The notes below the pieces were generated by a model, which searched no databases, was not told the origin of the DNA, and was given only the letters and a program-made list of their open reading frames with translations. Both the position numbers and the translations under genes were made by a program. This document shows, one piece after another, positions 57,804 through 64,000 of a stretch of DNA of 64,000 bases. The stretch is from Bugula neritina (taxonomy: Eukaryota; Bryozoa; Gymnolaemata; Cheilostomatida; Bugulidae). Position 1 is the stretch's first letter; each line of letters opens with the position of its first letter. The stretch lies in the NCBI GenBank assembly GCA_964035545.1, contig OZ037770.1:12656642-12720641 (forward strand), written 5' to 3'.

Positions 57804-59162
57804 ATGGCTATGTGGACTATAAACGTTATGTTTTTGAAACACTGCATCTACCTGGTAATATACTCGCTGTTTCATTGCTGCCAGCTGGTCTCCTGGTGGC
57901 TGACAGGAGTTCAGAGTCATTTGAAGAGCTGCCAGAATGGAAAGAATTATGAGTCATCTGCTCAGCTACTCAAAGTTTGGAAGAATTCTGTAGGAAGAAT
58001 AGTAAATATTAATCTACGACATCACTTCTTGTCTACTCACATGAGGTTTGTTCATCCAATTTATGCTCTACAGAAACACATCACATTAATGACAGTAACT
58101 GATACAGAAGCTATTTTCAGTATTAGTGACTCGGATGAAGATGTTCTTGATGTTAGAAAGTACCCTTTTTTGTCTCTAATACAGCAGATAAAAACAAAAT
58201 ATCTTCTCATTATGCCTATAAGTTCCATGATCAAACTTGGTGAAGAGTTGGGAGACCCAAAAGCTAAAATAATATGGATTTACCACACTGGAAGGTGTGG
58301 ATCCACAGCTCTGTCTCAGGTCTTCAATTCTCTACCAGATGTTGTGTCAATATCTGAACCGTTGTGTTTATTCTCCTTAGAAATGGCGTTTAAAGAAAAG
58401 AGTTTGGGGAAAAAAGAAGTAGCTTATTTCAACTTAAAGAATTATCAAACAATATATAAAAACGCTGTCAGATTGATATTAAAACCGTATAAGAAAGAAG
58501 CCGATATCTTTGCCGTTAAGTCCCAAGCATATATGTCAAAAATTGACCTTCAGCTGATACCCAAACTGTTTCCAGAGTTTTGTGAAATTTTCATGTACCG
58601 CGGCATAAAAGAGCAAATTATCTCTATGTACAAACCAACCAGAGGTCTTCATCTACAAGGTGAAATCTCTTTAGCAGTTGCCAACAACCGTCTACTCTCC
58701 CGTCTTCTACCACCAGTTTATCCATCTACCGTACTTTTCGTCAGCTGTAGCAATCAACAGCATTTCAAATGGGTGTTCAAAAAAGAAAACTTGCTCAAGA
58801 GTGATGATTTCATCGTTGCTGTCATTCAGTTCGCCGAGGCGTGTTTTCATTACAAAGAAATGGTAGCTAAAGGTTCATCAGTAGTGGCAGTTAAGTACGA
58901 ACATCTCCGAGATGACAATACTAAATTCTTTGAGGTGTTATTCAATCACGTAGGAATGGAGCTGACAGCAGAGAGAAAAAGGTTGATAGACAAGGCTTTA
59001 AGCGAAGACAGTCAAAAAGGTACAATCCTTGACAGAAAACTAATGAAGGTTATACAGATAGAGATTACGCCCGCGATGATAGATAGTGCAAATGATTATC
59101 TGAATTACTACGGCTTGCCGAGTTGGGGTGAACATTTGACCCTCCCAAACACTATCAGTTAA
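57804..59162 (+). CDS. Sulfotransferase-like type II membrane protein ST6
   Basis: Intronless, about 452 residues from CACCATGG at 57804; an upstream Met at 57774 would add ten. Anchor helix, WWLTGVQSHLKSC, P-loop HTGRCGSTALSQ, ISEPLC and FMYRGIKEQIISMYK are kept. Very close to ST3-ST5, and closest to ST5 near the end (RKLMKVIQIEIT versus RKRMKVIQIEIT). The frame is intact although a BEL element interrupted its promoter about 155 bp upstream of the start. Predicted PAPS-dependent sulfotransferase, acceptor unknown. Confidence 0.75.
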   Translation: MAMWTINVMFLKHCIYLVIYSLFHCCQLVSWWLTGVQSHLKSCQNGKNYESSAQLLKVWKNSVGRIVNINLRHHFLSTHMRFVHPIYALQKHITLMTVTDTEAIFSISDSDEDVLDVRKYPFLSLIQQIKTKYLLIMPISSMIKLGEELGDPKAKIIWIYHTGRCGSTALSQVFNSLPDVVSISEPLCLFSLEMAFKEKSLGKKEVAYFNLKNYQTIYKNAVRLILKPYKKEADIFAVKSQAYMSKIDLQLIPKLFPEFCEIFMYRGIKEQIISMYKPTRGLHLQGEISLAVANNRLLSRLLPPVYPSTVLFVSCSNQQHFKWVFKKENLLKSDDFIVAVIQFAEACFHYKEMVAKGSSVVAVKYEHLRDDNTKFFEVLFNHVGMELTAERKRLIDKALSEDSQKGTILDRKLMKVIQIEITPAMIDSANDYLNYYGLPSWGEHLTLPNTIS

Positions 59163-60049
59163 AAATGACCTTGAATGATCATGTCTATTTCTTATGTAAT
59201 AGGACCATATTATAGTTACCTTTTCAAAGAAAAAATTAAAATATGCAGTGTGTGATATTAAAATATTTTTATGTTGATTTAATACACAAATAAGTTATGA
59301 TAAATGTAAGCTGTAGTCTGATAAAACAGATAAGATAAACTTTTTATTATATTTATATTGTATTAATGTCTAGATTAATTTAGTGTTCAGATTTTTCAAG
59401 TGGAAGCAAAAATTTCTATAATGCACTTTATAAACTAAACTTTAAACTGTGCTATGCAAAGATTAAGGCATCAAATTATTGTAACTAATATTTGATTCAA
59501 AAATTATTTTTTATTTTTTTAACATAATGCTCAATAAGTATTTTAAATATTTAAAATAATACTATGTAACACTGCAATGATTAACATGTAGTAAATATTA
59601 AATATAAATTTGAAGTCTTTAGAATCAGAAATCTGCTAATAAGTCACATTTTAATATTTTTAAAGGAGAATTTACTGCCAAGATAATTTAGCATATGTAA
59701 CAACATGATGCAAACTCTCATATAGCTTTCAATGCATATCTATTGTTTTGATTGATATATAATTAGTTGTAATAGTTGCTACTGTATCCATTTTTCAAAT
59801 CATAAAGTAAAGTAGCAGACAACTTATTTTGATTGGCTGGCAATCACAGCACAACTTTTATTGGACATATAGTTATTACTTGCTTGTGGCACTTTCGACC
59901 TTGAAACTAAAGTAGTATAACTGTATTGCTTTCCTCAGATAAAACAAGCTGCAGCTTATCATGTTAATATCAAATATCACTTATAATTATAGGATGACAT
60001 GTTTAAGTTTGTTGCATAACAGTATTAGGTTAACTTTTGTTTTGCACAG
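59163..60049. other. ST6 3' flank (shared ST unit)
   Basis: Homologous to 16959-17827. No other gene seen. Confidence 0.65.
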
Positions 60050-60269
60050 TTATAAAAACTCACAGCAAGTTTATAGTAGTTTTCATTGTAAGAAACCCCA
60101 GATAGAAAGAGTTTGTGTTAAAGCGGTCTAAGGACTTATTTTAGATGAGGCACAGGAGCAATTATGGCTGGGTGCTCTTCCTAACATCACCAATGGCCTT
60201 TGTGTGGGCTCGAACCCATTACTTCGTACTTACTAGGCAAACACTCTAACCCCTAGTCCGCGGCTGCTC
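60050..60269 (-). mobile_element. tRNA-derived SINE (ST6/ST7 copy)
   Basis: Same insertion as 17828-18047, between CTTTTGTTTTGCACAG (60034-60049) and TTTTGTTTTGCACAG (60270-60284). The transposon site farther on (GTTTATGTAATG, about 60378) is empty here. Confidence 0.75.
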
Positions 60270-60517
60270 TTTTGTTTTGCACAGCTATAGACTGAGTTCT
60301 ATTGGGGAATGCTCACTGATGAGAAACATCTGTGTAGTTGTATTATATGATGAGGAATGAGCTAGGTGAAATTGTTTATGTAATGTGTGGGTAATGAAGA
60401 GAGTGTAGCTTTTCATTGAGCTAAACTAATAAATCATGCCATCAATCAATTACTTCATCCAATTGTCCAGAATAATTGATTTTATAGAGAGAATGCATGT
60501 AAGCTCTGTAAAATAAT

Positions 60518-60593
60518 CACCCTCACTGGGATTCGAACCACAGACCACCGGTCATGCAAGCAGGCGCGCTAAGCCATTACACTGCAGGGGCCG
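60518..60593 (-). repeat. tRNA-Ala-like element (ST6/ST7 copy)
   Basis: Minus-strand copy of 34096-34170 with the best-kept T arm (GGTTCGAATCCCAG). Confidence 0.55.
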
Positions 60594-61424
60594 CTGGAAA
60601 CACACAAAACTACAAGCTGTATACCGCTTTATTGAACTGTACAGTTCCTCTAACTGTGCAAGTGCAGTGAAACAAAATTTAAACCAGTATTGACTCTGTG
60701 AGTTAGTAGTTTAAACTCAAGTATCTTTTTAGTTTACTAATTTTGATTTGCTCAAGCTCTAAGAGTTGCCCTCACATGCAAGGTTGCAACTTCTGCTTAT
60801 TGACTCACAGGCTAAATTGACAAACTGCAGTGAAATTACTAAATTCTTATGATCCAATATGAAGTTTAAGGTGTTAGAGGTGTAAAATATCAGAACTCGT
60901 TTCAACACAGTCATGACCCAGAATAAGTGACTAAATATTTGAACAGTAGATTAAGGGTTATGATAAGCAAGTGTTTTGATGAGGTGGAAGATAGAAAATG
61001 GTTTTTATGATTTGATATTGTGTAATTTTATTGACAATTCTGAAACTTATTCCTGAGAAGCTATAACAAAAATAAATACTGCTAAGTGATCAAATAAAGC
61101 TACTACTATAAACACAATATATATTTGATTGTGGACTCTTACATAATGCAAACAAAATACTGGGTGAAAATTTTATGCCATAAATATTTACTAATCGCCA
61201 ATAATACATTGAAATGACTGCATCATTCATCAATCTACAAATGTACAAGTATACAAACTTTTCCCTGCATATTTTTACCTTATAAAAGCACATCAATAAA
61301 TTAAAAAGAATTAGAATAATTTAAATAAAGACATAAAAAAGTTAAAACAATAACAAAGTCAACTAAAATCATATAGCTTTCTAGAATCATTTGATTCAGC
61401 AATTAATAGAGAAATTAATTTGAA
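60594..61424 (-). other. 3'UTR of ST7 (shared block)
   Basis: Continues directly from the ST7 stop, with AATAAAATTACAC near 61030. The same block follows the exon-like copies in the other units. No separate gene. Confidence 0.6.
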
Positions 61425-62798
61425 TTACTGCAGCACCTTACTGATTGTGTTAGGAAGCAACAATGACTCACCCCAGCTTGGAAGATCGTAGTACTGCAGA
61501 CGATAAATTGCATTTGCTATCATAGCTGGTGTAATGTTAGTCTTTCTGAGGAATTTCATAGTTTCCTGATCAATAATACTTCCCTTCTGACTATCCTCAA
61601 TCAACGCTTCATCTATCAACCTCATTTTCTCTGATGTCATCTCCAATCCCACGTGACCAAACAATGCTTTAAAGAACGTGACTTTGTCTTCTTGTAGATG
61701 TTCGTATTTAACTGCCACAACTGGTAGACCTTTAGCTACTGCCTCATTGTAATGAAAACATGTCTCCGCAAAATGTATAACAGTAATGATGAAGTCAACG
61801 CTTTCTGCCATATTCTTTTTGTTAAACAACCATTGCACGTGTTTCGGGTCGTTGCAACTGACGTCTACCAAACTAGACGGCCGGATAGTTGGAAAAAGTG
61901 CAGACAAAAGCGGATGAGTGGCAACACAAAGAGAGATTTCTGCTTGCAAATTGCCGCCATTTAGTGGCTTGTACATGGACGGAATTTGTTCTTTTATGTC
62001 ACGGTACATGAATACTTCATAGAATGAGGGAAACAATTTGTGTATTAACTGAATATCAATTTTCGACATATAAGCGTGTGATTTGATGGCAAAAACTTTG
62101 GCATCTTTGAACGTGGGTTTGAGAAGCAGCCGTACAGCATTCTTATAGAGCATGAGATACTCTCCAGAGGTTGTCCAGAGCTGTTTCTTCTGAGAATAAT
62201 ACTTGTTTTTGAAATGTTGTTCTAGAGTAAACAGGCAGTTTGGTTCAGATATTGACACAACATCTGGTAGAGAATTGAAGACCTGAGACAGAGCTGTGGA
62301 CCCACATCTTCCAGTATGATAAATCCATATCACTTTAGCTGTTGGGTCTCCCAACTCTTCACCAAGTTTGACCATGGAACTTATAGGCATGATGAGAAGA
62401 TATTTGGCTGTTGGGAGTTGAGCCAAAAAAAGAAATGGCCATTTTCTGACATTATATACATCTTCGCTTTTATCAGAGATACTGAAGATAGCTTCTTTGT
62501 CAGTTACTGTCATTAATGTGATGTGTTTCTGTAGAGCATAATTTGGATGAACAAACCTCCCGTGAGTAGACAGGAAATGATGTCGTAGGTTAACATTTAC
62601 TATCCTTCCAGTACATTTAATCCAAACTCTGAGCAGCTGAGCAGACGACTCATAATTTTCTCCATTCCGGCAGCTCTTCAAGTGACTCTGAACTCCTGTC
62701 AGCCACCAGGAGATCAGCTGGCAGCAACGAAACAGAGAGTATATCACTAGGTAGATGCAGTATATTAAGAACAGAATGTTGACAATATATACAGCCAT
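61425..62798 (-). CDS. Sulfotransferase-like type II membrane protein ST7
   Basis: Intronless, 457 residues; start MAVYIVNILFLIYC matches the paralogues. P-loop HTGRCGSTALSQ, ISEPNC, and FMYRDIKEQIPSMYK in the 3'-PSB position. The N-terminal third is nearly the same as the others; the C-terminal half is strongly diverged. The last residues, TISKVLQ, replace the TIS-stop of ST3-ST6 because the end is joined to the AATCAGTAAGGTGCTGCAG sequence that elsewhere follows the exon-like block. It is convergent with ST6. Predicted PAPS-dependent sulfotransferase, acceptor unknown. Confidence 0.75.
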   Translation of the reverse strand: MAVYIVNILFLIYCIYLVIYSLFRCCQLISWWLTGVQSHLKSCRNGENYESSAQLLRVWIKCTGRIVNVNLRHHFLSTHGRFVHPNYALQKHITLMTVTDKEAIFSISDKSEDVYNVRKWPFLFLAQLPTAKYLLIMPISSMVKLGEELGDPTAKVIWIYHTGRCGSTALSQVFNSLPDVVSISEPNCLFTLEQHFKNKYYSQKKQLWTTSGEYLMLYKNAVRLLLKPTFKDAKVFAIKSHAYMSKIDIQLIHKLFPSFYEVFMYRDIKEQIPSMYKPLNGGNLQAEISLCVATHPLLSALFPTIRPSSLVDVSCNDPKHVQWLFNKKNMAESVDFIITVIHFAETCFHYNEAVAKGLPVVAVKYEHLQEDKVTFFKALFGHVGLEMTSEKMRLIDEALIEDSQKGSIIDQETMKFLRKTNITPAMIANAIYRLQYYDLPSWGESLLLPNTISKVLQ

Positions 62799-64000
62799 AA
62801 CTTGACCTGCTAGTTACTGCAGTGATAAATATTAATGAGCTGTGAATGGCCTTTTATTGACCTGATAATTATATAATGCATAGTTTAAGTCTGTCTACTT
62901 TGTTCAAAGGTTGTATGCTTGTATAACTGTTTTGTAATACTCTTACATTCAAGCACGTGCTTTGTTTATGACTTCGGGACTACTGCCATGTGCAAAGGCT
63001 GCAATTGCTAGATGCTATAGTAAAAGATAAAATGTGGATATGTAAGCCTTATCACGAGAATAGATATTATCAAGGTTAAATATCCGCCAAGGGTCTGCAT
63101 GATGTAGCCTATACTTACCGTACAAAGGAGAAATTGCTGTAGTGCATTACATTAGCCAGTGACCTTGAGCCTAAAGTCTAATTTGGTACCAACATTGTTG
63201 AACTCCAGTAGTTCTGGCTCAACTAAATAATTTATAATGTCTTTTAACTGAGTTGATTGGTGAAAAGGCTTTTATGCAAGTGAGGCTTGAACCACGGCAG
63301 TAAATCTGCAGATTTCCAAAGGTTTAAGTTTTACCCCCAAAATATTGAAATTGGTATTTAAATTGATACAACTGTTAGCTATAAAGTAGTCAAGTTGCTC
63401 AAGTAAGCACTGCCACTCAAGTTTTATGATATGTTTGGAACATCTATCAGTTATTGGACTACAAGAGCTATAATTGTTGTATCATTTAAAATACTACAGT
63501 TTTTGAATTCAGGGTTATTCAATGCAGTATTTTAAAGCGTTTGTTGCTTACACAAAGTATTTCACAACTTTTATTGTTTATTTAATTATCATGTAGCACA
63601 GTTTCTAGCTCTTGGATATCATTTGCTCGCATTGAGTTCTCTAAAATATATATACTGCATGTTAATTGATTATACTGGTATTCAGCAAGCGATTTTAGTA
63701 ATATTTAATTATTATATTTATTTATACAAAATATTAGTTATGCATGTAGAAAGGTAAAAAGTAAATATAAATTAATATGACAAAAAATAAAGAATTTACA
63801 GTAATACACCAAGAATTTTGATGGCAAAATAACTTTGAGTTCAAACTAGTCAGCATAAAAAAGTAAATATTTTCTCAGCTTTATTCATGAGTTATAGATT
63901 ATCAGCCAATGCCTCCGCAATATCTGATTATCAAATCAATGAGCAAAGAACAAGAATGAATTTGAGTAAACTTGTATGATAGGACACATATAACTAATAG
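62799..64000. other. ST7 upstream flank; no gene seen
   Basis: AT-rich. Lacks the ATTTGCAT/CACGTG promoter block of ST3-ST6. A possible small exon (CTACAG acceptor and GTAAGTATAG donor around 63110-63140, minus) might be an untranslated first exon of ST7, but nothing confirms it. Confidence 0.4.

Overview
The window is AT-rich DNA from an animal. The evidence is a multi-exon gene with GT/AG introns and a signal-peptide first exon, tRNA-derived SINEs with target-site duplications, a BEL/Pao LTR retrotransposon, terminal-inverted-repeat (TIR) DNA transposons and microsatellites. No bacterial or organellar signature was seen. A marine invertebrate, probably a spiralian, fits best, but the sequence does not fix the phylum.

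Layout. 1-7.1 kb: the 5' part of a minus-strand gene for a secreted or surface protein (11 proposed exons, running off the left edge). 7.7-62.8 kb: a cluster of seven intronless genes for a P-loop sulfotransferase-like membrane protein (called ST1-ST7 here) plus one fragment. ST3, ST4, ST5 and ST6 are near-identical and sit in a repeated unit: ST gene, promoter block, spacer, exon-like block, 3'UTR-like block, tRNA-Ala-like element, SINE, next ST gene. ST1, ST2 and ST7 are diverged paralogues.

The array is full of mobile DNA. (a) 18158-23336: a 5.2-kb DNA transposon with 1.2-kb inverted arms, TAGT...ACTA termini and a decayed gene; a deleted copy lies at 52560-54899 and a 36-bp end fragment at 54961-54996. 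(b) 37083-40695: a second transposon with different TIRs but the same TAGT...ACTA ends, a 3-bp target duplication and remnants of the same gene family. That family reads as a FEN1/XPG-like PIN nuclease followed by a CXC-type cysteine cluster. (c) A BEL/Pao element in two pieces: the gag-end/pol/3' LTR half at about 26.4-31.9 kb on plus, and the 5' LTR/gag half at 55.3-57.65 kb on minus. (d) A 683-bp MITE, SINEs and an orphan gag-like ORF near 47 kb.

Main inference: one inversion of about 26.4-55.3 kb explains three things together. Undoing it brings together BEL halves that share the same 5-bp target duplication (GATAG), reconnects the promoter of ST6, and puts ST3, ST5, ST4 and ST6 head-to-tail on one strand. 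An assembly error at the two junctions is the main alternative.
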